A stretch of 64,000 nucleotides of DNA, taken from assembly GCF_030272615.1 (NCBI RefSeq), contig NC_081415.1:192665695-192729694 (forward strand), in the 5' to 3' direction. Numbering within the stretch: position 1 is the first letter of the stretch; each line of letters begins with the position of its first letter. This DNA comes from Cryptomeria japonica (lineage: Eukaryota; Streptophyta; Pinopsida; Cupressales; Cupressaceae). This document shows positions 1-11,369 of the stretch, one piece after another. The notes under the pieces were generated by a model. It had not been told where the DNA came from, made no database searches, and was given only the letters and a program-made list of their open reading frames with translations. A program made the translations under genes and the position numbers.

Positions 1-1244
1 AGCATTCATGCATGCAGATGATAGCATAGAGGAGGATAGAAAGGTTGTAAGAGAGTATCACTTCTACGTAAGTGATGATCGTACTCATTCATTGGAGTTT
101 GTACAAGGATGCTTTAAAGTTTTCTATGATAGTTTAAGGGAAAGGAACATACGATACAAACGACACTTAATATGGTAAGATAATTGCACCGCACAATTCA
201 AGAATGCAAGGATGTTTTATTGGCTGACAAGGATGCATGTGACAAGCGGTGTACAACATTTTTGGAATTTCACTAAGGCTGGACATGGTAAGGGAGAGCA
301 CGATGGTGCAGGAGCATGTGTGAAAAGAGCCCTAGCTAGGGAAGAATTGAAGTACGAAGGTGGTGCTGAGTTGGTAGATGCAGAAACAATTGTGCGATGG
401 TGTAAGTCTACGATGGGTCCAGGTAATCCAGGTACGTCATTGGTTCGTAGATATTTTTGTTTGATTACTGAATCTAACATTGAAAACTATCTAGATTTTT
501 GTATAGTTGCAGGATCGAGTGACATGCACTCATTTATGAGTTCAAATTCAAGTTCATTGGTAATTTATACAAGACAGATGGTATGTGTTTGCTCTTCATG
601 CATGTATTGTTTGTGGGAAGAATGTAAGAGTGGGTTGACAAATGGTCTTGTAGACCGTTGGTTACCATTGATTCATATCAAATTCCCAAAGCACTACAAT
701 TGAGCCAAATGGAGACATCAGTGGATTTTGACCATGTATCCGACCTAGTGGATTCAGGTGATTTTTTGAGTTAATTTTTTTGCAAGTATTCTTTTTGGTT
801 CATTTTGTTGTACATCATACTTTATTTTTGGTATTAATTAACACTTTATAAAATGCAGGTCATGTGTATACAGTTGTTGCAGAAGAGAACAATGAAGAAG
901 GAACATATTACTATTTGTGTCGTTGTGTTGAGCCTAAAAGAAAATTGACAACCACAATCATTGACGGAGAGGGTATTGAGTACCCAATAGGGTCTGTTGT
1001 CATGACAGGAACATGGCTTCGGAGATACCCTATCAAGAATTCTGATGTTTGGTTGTTCGAGGACTTTGAAACACACAGACATATTCTTCATTTCTCTAAC
1101 CTTGTTGTTGCAACAAATATTCATTTGATGAAGTATCGTGGTAGACCTCATAACAAGATTTTATGGAAAGTTCGTGAATCTGACCACGAGGCAATACTTG
1201 ACACAATATGGGTTAGAGTCAATCCTGAAGGCTCACTTGGTTGA
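1..1244 (+). pseudogene. Transposase-like gene, 3' part, copy 1
   Basis: This is the C-terminal half of the transposase-like protein also found at 27511-31570. Exons are 1-757 and 859-1244, separated by a 101-bp GT-AG intron ending AAATGCAG. The core has the motif DNCTAQFKNARMFYWLTRMH, then a Gly/His segment HGKGEHDGAGACVKR. The C-terminal exon is rich in Glu and Tyr and ends at TGA 1242-1244. The gene is broken. A TAA at 176-178 replaces a Ser codon (TCA in copy 2) just before the conserved Asp. A small deletion near 625 shifts the frame before the end of the first exon. Unlike copy 2, the last exon is not split by a second intron. The reading frame is recognisable but non-functional. Confidence 0.75.
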
Positions 1245-1299
1245 TTCTACGGTTCACAGTAGAATGATTTTGAGAATTTTGTATAAATCATCGACGAAT

Positions 1300-1640
1300 C
1301 GTTCTATATTCATTTTTTGTATATATAAATGCCCATGAGCTGATTTTTACATGTTTAGGGGCATAAGTTTGTATATTTAAGTGGCAATGAGCTGATTTGT
1401 ACATATGTACATGCCAAATTTTGTATATTAAAATGGCAATGAGCTGAATCACGCATATTGTAATGCCAAATTTTGTATAAAAGCCCATGAGATGATTTGT
1501 ATATTAAAATGGCGATGAGCTGAATCACATATATTGTAATGCCAAATTTTGTATAAAAGCCCATGAGATTATTTGTAAGACAATTCTTTGTATAATCAAA
1601 TAGCCAAGAGCTGATTTGAATAATATGTGACAATGTTTTG
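1300..1640. repeat. Degenerate short tandem repeats after transposase gene (copy 1)
   Basis: Imperfect units of about 50-60 bp repeat here. Each carries a version of ATGCCAAATTTTGTATA followed by a GAGCTGA-like box. Similar units follow the transposase stop codon in copy 2 (about 31700-31960), so the repeat belongs to the transposon rather than the insertion site. It could be 3'UTR or polyadenylation sequence. The stretch from 1641 to 1847 has only AT/GT-rich DNA. Confidence 0.6.
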
Positions 1641-1847
1641 TGACTATTTTGTGTGTCAATGTTTTGTGACTATGTTTTGAGTATATGTGATGTGTCCCTG
1701 GTCAATCATGAGCATTCTTAATTCTTGTATAATCATGGATAATTATTTGAGTCATTATTGGGTCATAGGGGTGATAGATTGAGACTAGATACAATTTAAG
1801 CAAAAATTGTAATTGTTGTCAAAAAAATTGTCAAAAAAGTTGTCAAG

Positions 1848-3783
1848 CAACTTCTACATTGTGTTGGTAGGGTATGACTCTCGACATTCTAGTGCTTTGG
1901 GATGCACGACAGGGGCATGTCTAGCATAAACATGCCCACCCAGACGCGCTTGCGACGCCGGTTTGTGCACACAAGGAACAAAATCAATTCTAGCCAATCT
2001 TGCAACTTTTCCTTGCAAGCAACTGAAGATTTTTTGAGCAGACGAAAAAATGCTACTAATTGAAAATGGCTTCAAGTTGTCAAAAACCAAGATAGGCCAT
2101 TGTAGAGGAGCCTCACACGACCCCACGAGATCAAGCAGATCGACCGTATGTGTTGTGGATTGGAAGAAACAGTCAGTCAAATTTTGACAATTTTTTGGAC
2201 TTAGGGCACTTGAGAGATCTCATCGATAGGGTATGACTCTCGACGTTCTGGTGCTTTGGGATGCAAGATAGGGGCATGCCTAGTGTAAACATGCCCACTC
2301 GGATGCGCTCGCAACGTCGATTTGTGCACACGAGGAACAAAATCAATTCTAGCCAATCTTGCAACTTTTCCTTGCAAGCAACTGCTGGTTTTTTGAGCAG
2401 GTGAAAAAATGCTACTAATTGAAAATTGCTTTGAGTTGTTGAAAACCGAGATAGGCCATTGTAGAGGAGCCTCACGCGACCCCACGGGATCAAGCAGATC
2501 GACCGTGTGTGTCGTGGATTGGAAGAAACAATCCGTCAAATTTTGACAATTTTTTGGACTTAGGGCACTTGAGAGATCTCACCGGTAGGGTATGACTCTC
2601 GACGTTCTGGTGCTTTGGGATGCACGACAAGGGCATGCCTAGCATAAACATGCCCACCCAGACGTGCTCGCGACGTCAGTTTTTGTACACAAGGAACAAA
2701 ATTAATTCTAGCCAATCTTGCAACTTTTCCTTGCAAGCAAATGATAGTTTTTTAAGTAGGCGAAAAAATGCTACTAATTGAAAATGGCTTCGAGTCATCA
2801 AAAATAGAGATAGGCCATTATAGAGGAGCCTCACGCGACCCCATGGGATCAAGCAGATCGACCGTATGTGTCGTGGATTGGAAGAAATAGTCTGTCAAAT
2901 TTTGACAATTTTTTGGACTTAGGGCACTTGAGAGATCTCACCGGTAGGGTATGACTCTCGACATTCTGGTGCTTTGGGATGCATGGCAGGGGCATGCCTA
3001 GTGTAAACATGCCCACCCAGACGCACTTGCGACGTCGGTTTGTGCACACGAGGAACATAATCAATTCTAGCCAATCTTGCAACTTTTCCTTGCAAGCAAC
3101 TGACAGTTTTTTGAGCAGGCGAAAAAATGCTACTAATTGAAAATGGCTTCAATTCGTCGAAAACCGAGATAGGCCATTGTAGAGGAGCCTCACGCGACCC
3201 CACGGGATCAAGCAGATTGACCGTATGTGTCGTGGATTGGAAGAAATAGTCTGTCAAATTTTGACAATTTTTTGGACTTAGGGCACTTGAGAGATCTCAC
3301 CAGTAGGGTATGACTCTCGACGTTCTGGTGCTTTGGGATGCACGAAAGGGGCATGCCTAGCATAAATATGCCAACCCAGATGCGCTCACGGCGTCAGTTT
3401 GTGCACACGAGGAACATAATCAATTCTAGCCAATCTTGCAACTTTTCCTTGCAAGCAACTGACGGTTTTTTGAGTAGGCGAAGAAATGCTACTAATTGAA
3501 AATGGCTTTGAGTCATCAAAAACCAAGATAGGCTATTGTAGAGGAGCCTCATGCGACCCCACGGGATCAAGCAGATTGACCGTATGTGTCGTGGATTGGA
3601 AGAAACAGTCCGTCAAATTTTGACAATTTTTTGGACTCAAGGCACTTGAGAGATCTCACCGGTAGGGTATGACTCTTGATGTTCTGGTGCTTTGGGATGC
3701 ATGACAGGGGCATGCCTAGCGTAAATATGCCCACCCAGATGCGCTCGTGACTTCGGTTTGTGCACACGAGGAATAAAATTTGA
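1848..3783. repeat. Tandem array, 359-bp unit, about 5.3 copies
   Basis: The landmark GGTATGACTC recurs at 1871, 2230, 2589, 2948, 3307 and 3666, a constant 359-bp spacing. The units are highly similar to each other. The reverse strand shows a recurring frame of about 110 codons in several units. Because 359 is not a multiple of three the frame does not run through the array, so I read this as chance rather than a gene. The unit is diverged but homologous to the array at 32185-35105; both contain AAAACCGAGATAGG and a related CGACCCCA/TGACCCCA block. The array lies exactly between the 3' ends of two convergent genes. Confidence 0.92.
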
Positions 3784-4316
3784 CCATTGCGAGTGTGAGG
3801 GTGCTCTCGCACCAAACACATTGTTGTTTAAATTCATATTGTCAATTTTTGTTGTTTATATTCATATTGTTAATTACATATGCAAATATTCATTTAAATT
3901 TATAAAAGGGAAGCCACCAAATACAACGAATACACAATAATGAACTGAATACAAGGAGTTTTGTACAGTTAATTCAACATTTTAGAAATTTTATCAAATC
4001 ATATTCCACGATTGCAATGCTTTATATCAATATATTTTTGTTGTTTATATTCATATTGTTGATTACATATACAAATGTTCATTTAAATTTATAAAAGGAC
4101 AACCACAAAATACAACAAATACAAAATAATGAACTCATTACACATTTATTGGACCGAATATCGATATTTATATATATAAAAAAGGCATGTCTCCCAAGTC
4201 AATACAAGTATTAGAAAAATGTGGCATATGCCATGTCCAAATCGATATACAATAAAAATGTAGAATATATCTACATGTATTGGTCATTCTATGACCAAAA
4301 ATAACACTATATGATT
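3784..4316. repeat. AT-rich spacer with a direct repeat
   Basis: This spacer lies between the tandem array and the accessory gene stop codon. A segment of about 110 bp containing TTGTTGTTTATATTCATATT and ATTTATAAAAGG occurs twice, near 3848-3950 and 4036-4140. No coding sequence was recognised. Confidence 0.5.
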
Positions 4317-6933
4317 CTAAACTTCTGGTGGATCATCAAAATCAAGCCTCTTTGGTGTAGTACATAGCTCTGTAGATGGCTGCAAAACCACGATTCAAAA
4401 GCCAAGTTAGAATTCTTTTGTAGAAAATAGTTCACAATTGACATCATAACTATGCATTTAACTTTAATTCCTTTGCAATTGAAATGTAGATTACCTCATC
4501 GGCTGATCCAGAAGCTAATGTCTTCGCTCTCCTCTCCTTGTCACTCTTAGGAGTTTTCTTGAAGACATACTTAAATGGATCCATGTTATGGCCGTACTGC
4601 GAACAAGTCTATTGTAGATTAAATGTACAATTAATACAATGTACTAACATAAATATATCAAAAACACTTAAAAGCTATAATATAGAGAACAATGATGTAC
4701 TTGTGCCTCGGATGCTTCTCCAATGGACTGAGGATGGCTCACCATCAATGTAGAAACTGTCGCTATTACCTATACAAAAAATGTACAAAGATTAAATACA
4801 ATTAATATAATGATAAGTATTGAAGGTTGAAAACAATTAATTTTACATATCAAACAAAAGTGTACCAGATCCTAATATGCTTCTCCAATGCAAGGAGGAG
4901 GGTTCACCATTGACGAAATAGGTATGGATATTTGTTGTATGAAAAAAATATAAGATTATAATATATCAAAAGTTCACATGTACGGGTGCATATAATCATG
5001 AAATCAAGAAAATAAAGTAGAGATACATACCTCCGCCCTCTCTTGATTCGTGGGCGAATTAGGTGCATTCAACATATCCACAAAGCTCAATGGTCGCTGT
5101 ACATGTAAAATAGACAAAAAACACTAATCAATCTACAACCCCAACTAATACTTGATTTCAACATTTTCAAACAATTGTACAACTAAAAATTTGTTCAATT
5201 ACCTTCTTCACATGTTTTGGCGTCTTCGAGATATTCTTTTTCTTCGGACGAGCCCTAGATGCGGAGGGGGTGCCCTAAAAACAGAAAATTAACATGAGAT
5301 ATTAGTACAGATAATAAATTAAACATAATTTTAAAAATCTAAAATGAAATGACTTGCATATTCCATCAAAACAATACATAAAAAGAGTTGTACAAAATAT
5401 GATACTGTATAGCCTTGTAGGCCAAAATCGATCGCCGAGAGCGTGATGTCATCAATCTGGGAAATTTCCTCCCTTGTCAACACCAACAAACCAGAAATTG
5501 GACCAAGCATTAAAGATAGTTAGTATATCTTGTATTTTTTTGAATTCAAAGTGTACTATTCTATTTTAACATGTTACAAAATTTATACCTCAGGCATCGA
5601 AGTTGCAGTTGTGGTAACTGGGGGAGGTGTATGGGATACCGCTGCTACATCCTGAAATGCATATTATTTATCTCAATTTAAATCGATAAATAAATGAAAA
5701 TTCATTTATGTAATTACAAAATTAAAGTGACTGATAAATAAAATGTTATGAATTCAAATCAACACACCCATGTCTGTGGCTCATGGGCAAACACCATGTC
5801 CATCAACTCATCTGTCAACGCGACATCCTCAACCGTGTGAGCCTGACATCTACAACTGCAAATCGTGCATAAATGATATGAGTATCCATTTGCACCGGCT
5901 GCATCATCTATCCCCGAGCATATCCCCGAGAAACTAACACACATATGCTTGATGGGCTCTCTGTCACCCTCTAACGACTCATCATCCAATACAATAGGGT
6001 GTGCTAATGATGTCCCATGCTGGATGATGGCACCAGTCAATGCTATGGCCGCCTGAAGAGTCTGTAGGTCCATCGACTCTTTCATCTCTAATGGGACAAC
6101 CTGATGCACCTTGGGTTTGGGTGCTAGGGGGCGACGACTCTCCACGGCTAATCGCCTACGAGCTCCAGGTCTATCTTGGGTAGAGCCACCACCTCTACCA
6201 TGAAACTCTCTCATGTCAAAATAATTTGGGCGCACATTGAGCACAAACTCACAATATATTTTTCTCAAAAAATATAATGGCACCTCATAATTATTACAAG
6301 GTGGATCGTCAAAGACCATCCAACACTTCTGCCAAAAAAGATTCTTCATCTGCACATTGGTACACCAATGTATGGGAAACCTATTTGCATTAGGAGGTAA
6401 TGACTGACCAGTTTTGGGGTCAACAAAAAGGGCACATATTTGTTGTTTAGAAATATTTTTGTTTTTAACTCCATCGTATGATAGCCCATTGGCATAGAAT
6501 TGACGACACCTATCCCTAAAGCTTCCCCATTTGGAAATTTCTGTGGAAAAAGCTATGGCACCACTAGCTAATGTTTCTAGGCTAGTGGTGAGGGATTGAT
6601 GATGGTCAAGATCAAAAGTTTTCAATTTTACAATCAGTCTATTAATTTTGGATGTATTTTGCCCTAACTGATTAATTAATTCTTCCTGTCTTTCGGTTGT
6701 GCGGTCAAAAGGAGGAATTGGGGGTGTTCTTGTGTGTTTTCAGGAGGTGCATTTGGTTGTTCTTGTTCTGGATTAGAAGAATCTGGTTTTTGAAACAAAA
6801 AATGAAAAAACCTAATCAAAATTAATGAAATTAAATTCAAAATGTAAAACAAATTGCATAAACCAGAAAGAAAGACAAAAATAAACAAAAAATAACCTTG
6901 ATCCATAGCCTGAGGACAAATTTTGCACCCCAT
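4317..6933 (-). pseudogene. Transposon accessory gene, unknown function (copy 1)
   Basis: This is a multi-exon gene convergent with the transposase. Exon 1 is 6897-6933 (start MGCKICPQAMDQ). Exon 2 is 5768-6782 and exon 3 is 5589-5651. Shorter exons follow, ending in KRLDFDDPPEV and a TAG at 4317-4319. Exon 2 carries a tryptophan/arginine block (SKWGSFRDRCRQFYANGLSY), a segment RFPIHWC, a motif VPLYFLRK, and a Cys/His cluster with CSGID and CTICSCRC that looks metal-binding. A later exon has EEISQIDDITLSAIDFG and another is Lys-rich. The same exon order and phases occur in copy 2. A five-C run near 6721 is one base short of keeping exon 2 in frame, so the copy is broken or mis-assembled there. 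No known domain was recognised. By analogy with two-gene plant transposons, a role in binding the element's ends is possible. Confidence 0.7.
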
Positions 6934-7029
6934 TCGCAGTTTAGGTTAGAAAATGGGAAAAAAAGAAAGTAAAAAATGCGCTTTTCGGGTAAATGAGGAC
7001 CCAGTTTTTTTTAAAAACTTTTTTCATCA

Positions 7030-7210
7030 GGCACCGTGTACGCAGTTTTACTAGGATTATTAGCGTGTACGCGCTCATTTTCCTATAAGCAGCGTGTACG
7101 CGCTAATTTTCCTAGGCGTAGCGCGTATGCACTCAGTTTCCTAAGCTCAGCATGTACGCGCTACCTTTTCTAGGCTCGGGAAGAACAAACCTAAGCGCGT
7201 ACGTGGGAAT
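7030..7210. repeat. Subterminal palindrome cluster, AGCGCGTACGCGCT type
   Basis: Five or six versions of a 14-bp palindrome lie within 180 bp just inside the right end of copy 1. Several are imperfect, for example AGCGTGTACGCGCT. All are centred on TACG or CGTACG. Copy 2 has a cluster in the same place with a different palindrome. Likely transposase or accessory-protein binding sites; this is an inference from position. Confidence 0.75.
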
Positions 7211-7257
7211 TTGAAATTTTAAAACCATGTACATGTTGCCTATTTTTCCAAGTTTTT

Positions 7258-7304
7258 TTTGAGCGGTGTCCACTTTTCTGACCATCATCTTTGTGCACAT
7301 GCCT
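7258..7304. repeat. Right terminal inverted repeat of copy 1 (decayed)
   Basis: GTCCACTTTTCTGACCATCA followed by TTTGTGCACATGCC aligns to the right end of copy 2, where GCCACTTTTCTG, ACCATCTTGGTGCACTTACC appear in the same order. The exact last base (7303 or 7304) is uncertain because the terminal bases have mutated. Confidence 0.65.
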
Positions 7305-7799
7305 AGGAGTCTTTCAATGGATTACTTTCAGTTACATCTTCACTTAATCTCCACTCTTCAGTTATATGCCAAAAATCGTGGTAGACTGATACAAAGGATG
7401 GAAGGATCGACAAGTTACAAGCAACTGTCAAACACGTAAGTGTTTGTCATGGGTGAGATAATAGTCCTCACTACCAAGTCGCCTTACTCTTATGTCACGT
7501 ATGCCTCACATTAAACTTACCACTTGGTGTCCCTTCCTACATAGTCGCTATTATCGCCATGAGGAGTTGGTTCAATACAAACTGTTTTTACTATGCCTCC
7601 ACCGCATTTACCAACGTGGAGTTTGGTTCCATTTCGAAGGAGGAGTGGTGGTTGAGTGTGTTGAACAACGAGAGGGGGGGGTGTCATTATTTGCTGCATT
7701 GGTGTGACCAAAGGAAGAGAGGAAGCGTGCGAGCTATGAGGGAGAAGGGTGGTCAGTGGTAATACCAACCCCTCCCTTTATTAAGGGGGGTGGTCGATA

Positions 7800-9045
7800 T
7801 TACTATCAACCACCATATATATTATATATTAGTTTACACTATAACCAGCGCCGCCACCTTTTAAATAAAATTTGTTTTATTTGTTTAATTATAATTTCTT
7901 TATTATATTTTAATAATTAATTAATGACCTCTATTTAAACATTCAACCCTTAATCCCTCCTTAGCAAATTTAAATATATATTTTGATTTTCCAATATTTA
8001 TAATTAACAGCTTTTCATATGTATATTCAAACAATTGATTTAGATATATATATATATTACATGTTCGAAAAGTATATTATATGTGACATTTTAATAATTA
8101 TAATTTTATATACATGTATCTTCTCAACATAATAGTTCGAATTGGCGATATTATCTAATGATAGTTCAATCACTTAATCTTTATTCAAATAACTACCTAT
8201 AATTGACAATCGCCCCCGTTGTATATAATGTCTATATATTCAAACAATCGAGTCGCAATTATCGAACTAACATGCTGATGAGATTCATATCTACTTATAC
8301 CAAGATATTAACTCATCCTTTGTAAACAACATTAAGTCACTAGATCACTTGACTCTTTTTCCTCCAAATACCAAAACTACTCTTTACTCTTATAGACGTA
8401 ATAAATGTAACAATTACCAATGGCATACAATAATTAAGAACACTAAACACACAAACTGAGCAAGCATCAAGCAACTTTTCATAAAGATTAAACAATAAAA
8501 TATGAAGACCGAACAAATTGACGAAATGACTAACTAAAGACACTCACCCGAGTGCAACTGACTAAAAATATGGTCAACTACTATCTCCTCCACTTCCATC
8601 GAAAAATATAAGGCACACTCAGACCTGTGTAGCCGGGTGGAGACGTTACCCTGTACCTACTCGGTACTTGTACCTACAATATCCTACATCACCGAACCAC
8701 ACATGCATATATACCATATATAAAACACGACATACACACCGATGAAGGAGAATCATGACATTCCCTGTCTCACCGAAATGATTGAAGGAAAATTGTCCCC
8801 TTGCATCCAATACACTCGCAGATACACACCATACAGTGCATAAATAAAGTAAAGTGTCAGTACATAGCAATGAACCATACAATGCCATAAATCACAAGTA
8901 CAGAAATAGTGTAAATAAATCATGCATCTCATATTCAGATTAAGCATGGAATAATGTCATATAAATCTGAATAATAATTCACGGTAATGTATCCACTGAA
9001 AATAACAAGAACAAAATATGAGTCCAAATGAGTAGGGGTACTACA
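7800..9045 (-). repeat. Probable Ty3/gypsy 3' LTR (left limit unknown)
   Basis: Read on the reverse strand, a polypurine run of seven G followed by AGAA is immediately followed by TGTAGTACCCCT at 9045. The + strand gypsy element shows the same arrangement at 45001-45022 (polypurine run, then TGTAGTGCCCCT). This marks the start of a 3' LTR running leftward. I could not place its other end, and there is no matching 5' LTR. The 7305-7800 stretch shows no gene that I can support. Confidence 0.55.
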
Positions 9046-9345
9046 TTCTCCCCCCCAAGACTAGGCTTACTCCTGGAAGCCTAAAACAAATATGAATACA
9101 ACTCTCTCATCTTCGCTACATCCTCCCAAGTCGCCGAGGTCTCATCATTTGGGTCCCATAGGACCCTTACCTGGTCGATGGCGCAACCCCTAAGGATCAA
9201 ATCCCGACACTGAAGAATGCGCATGGGCTCCATGGAAAGTTGCCCATCCTCGACCTGCAAAGAGTTCCAATCAAGAACATGCGTCACATCAAGGTGATAA
9301 GGTCGAAGAACTGAAACATGATAGACATCGTGGATGCGGGATTTT
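9046..9345 (-). pseudogene. Ty3/gypsy pol C-terminal fragment
   Basis: The reverse strand encodes the end of a gypsy polyprotein. HDVYHVSVLRPYHLDVTHVL is followed by DQVRVLWDPNDETSATWED, a chromodomain-like or integrase C-terminal tail typical of plant chromoviruses. The + strand copy at 44734-44991 has nearly the same tail. The fragment stops abruptly near 9345, where AT-rich DNA begins. It is a truncated remnant joined to the LTR on its left. The 390 bases from 9346 to 9735 contain nothing I can name. Confidence 0.75.
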
Positions 9346-9760
9346 TTTCTTTACAAGATAATCAACCTTATATTTTAGTGTTGATGACCTAACTTCAATA
9401 AAAATAAAATATTAAATATAAAAAACTAATTAAAATATTAAAGGATATATATTTTGGAAAATTCACTTATAGATCTATAAAAGGGTATATTTACGGTTCA
9501 AATAAAAAATATTATTTATAAGAGTAGGAGTTGTTGAAACACAAGTTTTTCAAAAAGAAAAAAATGGTAATTAAACCCAAAGTGGTATAAAATATACATT
9601 TAGTGGACATTTTCAATTGGAAAAGTTGTGGCCTGTATATAAGATAGCTATAATGAATTTGTATAGGCCATATGTTTGACTAAAATTAATTTTTAGTTAG
9701 AATTACTTAAATTCACTTGTGCTGATAAGTTGGCTTGAAATGTGACATAATTTTGTGCTT

Positions 9761-10168
9761 TTACCTCCATGCATTACTCAGGGAAGATGGAATTCTATTG
9801 TTGCCCCTACTTCCTATAGTTGATACTGTCCTGCAATGGCTCTTGTGCCTTCCCCTGTTATTTCCCAAATCCATTCTATCAAGTGTGTCCTGTAACCTAT
9901 TGATTGCTTCAACAATTCTTGGTTGTGCTTCAACCAAGCTCCTCATAATCTCATCAGGATTGAGTGGAATCTGTCTCTCCTGTCTGGGTGGGCTCCTCTG
10001 TCCTTCAGGTATATAAACCATATTAGTCTCAAAGGATGGTTTTGTGACAAAATTTAAATCCACTCTAGGTCTCATGCATGTGTAATATCTATGGGTACCA
10101 AATCTGCCCTGCTGCATAGAATTACTCCGATGACCCCAAGGCTGGCAGGATCAATGCTCTGATACCAC
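9761..10168 (-). pseudogene. LTR-retroelement leader and gag start with Met primer site
   Basis: On the reverse strand the 12-bp sequence TGGTATCAGAGC (10156-10167), complementary to the 3' end of initiator-Met tRNA, marks a primer-binding site. A 118-codon frame beginning at 10117 (MQQGRFGTHRYYT) follows and contains EIMRSLVEAQPRIVEAINRL, a helical gag-like segment. No further gag or pol follows, because the fragment ends near 9750. It is in the same orientation as the gypsy 3' fragment to its left, but I could not show the two belong to one element. Confidence 0.6.
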
Positions 10169-11290
10169 TGAAAGATCCCTGACCAGAATTCTTAATCAAA
10201 CTGTTGATTGTTTACAAATTCAAATTCTTTGACTAGTGAAAAGAGTTTTTGGAAGTTTATTGTATTTTCAATTTTTTGTAGTTTTTTTGAATTTTTGACA
10301 ATACATGAAAAATAATAAATGCAATACAATAAATATAGAACTGATAATAGTTTCTAGAATTCTGATTATTAATTGCAACAAGTACAAGTAAACAATAAAG
10401 AGGATCCTTGATAGAATAAAGTCGTTCAAGGTGTACCACGAGTTGAATGTTGGGGTTTGAGGGTGGAATTTGAGACTGGAATGAAGTAGTGAATGAACCA
10501 AGCACCTCCAGCTGCTACCAATGGCTGCAAATGACTTTATTTAACTCTAGGATAATTACCAAAAACAAATATTGAAGAATTATACAGACCCAGTTGAATT
10601 CCAAATTATTGCCAAGCAAGATTCCCCAAATTATCTCTTTTCCTCAAAGAATTGTTGTTGTTGTCCAAATTTGATATTTTCTTCACACCAAACCAACTAT
10701 GATCACTTATTATTGCCACAACAATGAATTCATACACCAATAGTTGGGCCAAAACCCTTTAGTTAATTTATTAATGGATCTCAGGCATGAGAATGGTACG
10801 GCTGGCCAAAGGGAGCTGTATGGATGGCATTTGTGGCTTATTTCTTGCTGGAAATCATACACCAACTACTCAGATCTACATATTAAGACCAATGGATGCT
10901 GTTGTAGGTGTGTTCTTTGTTGACTGTAATCTTTAATGGTCAATTTCTGAGAAGATATTGTTGTTGTAGTGTTGCTGAGGGTGTAGGATTCCATTCACAC
11001 CATCAAATAATAGAGGGTTTTCATCCTCCTTAGGCTGCCATAGCTGGATATGTGCTACTGCAGTCCTCCAATATGCAAAGGTATTGAAAGGACAAAAACG
11101 TTCTGGCCGGAAGCGTTCTAGCCGGAACGTTTCCGACCGGAAATCCATTGCCACACGAGCGCTATGTGTCCACCAAGTCACTCTAGCCAGAAGGAATCTG
11201 GCCAGAAGCATTCCAACCGAAACCCTTCTGGCGGGAACAAGTATTGTTAGCCTAAAGTGCGACACGGATCTGTATGATTACCCAAAACCA
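10169..11290 (-). repeat. Probable 5' LTR next to the primer site (far limit unknown)
   Basis: The base adjoining the primer-binding site starts with TG when read on the + strand (TGAAAGATCCCTGACC), which is the CA end of a minus-strand LTR. The right limit is not defined. The interval has no coding capacity I can support, and it includes a palindrome cluster at 11090-11240 listed separately. Confidence 0.4.
11090..11240. repeat. Cluster of TTCYGGCCGGAA-like palindromes
   Basis: At least six imperfect copies of a palindromic box such as TTCTGGCCGGAA, TTCTAGCCGGAA and TTCCGACCGGAA lie within 150 bp. The clustering resembles the subterminal palindromes of the giant transposons, but no terminal repeat was found beside it. 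Confidence 0.5.
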
Positions 11291-11369
11291 CTAAGCACCA
11301 AAAAGACTAGGGACAAAATCAACAACAAAAACTGCATAGAACTACACCAAAATTATAGAGAATTATATT

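Larger units (their letters stand above)
1..7304 (+). mobile_element. Giant Sola-like DNA transposon, copy 1 (left part outside window)
   Basis: This is the right-hand part of a large DNA transposon. It is recognised by collinearity with the complete copy at 23848-39031. Both have the 3' part of a transposase-like gene (+), short degenerate repeats, a tandem array of about 359 bp units, a convergent multi-exon accessory gene (-), clustered 14-bp palindromes and a terminal repeat. The right end near 7304 reads like the consensus terminus but is decayed: GTGCACATGCC stands where copy 2 has GTGCACTTACC. The left end and the transposase N-terminus lie before base 1. Assignment to Sola rests on the 4-bp target duplications of related copies and a possible DDD triad, so it is an inference. 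Confidence 0.8.

Noticed and set aside
1854-3837. Recurring minus-strand frames of about 110 codons in the 359-bp array
   Set aside because: The unit length is not a multiple of three, frames break at each unit and codons vary without preference. Repetition of DNA explains them.
5759-6625. Intact single-exon accessory gene in copy 1
   Set aside because: Homology to copy 2 continues upstream in another frame and splice sites are conserved, so the open frame is only part of exon 2.
9046-10168. One gypsy element with an internal deletion joining 9345 to 9750
   Set aside because: Orientation agrees, but the LTR-like sequences beside each fragment do not share ends, so common origin is not supported.
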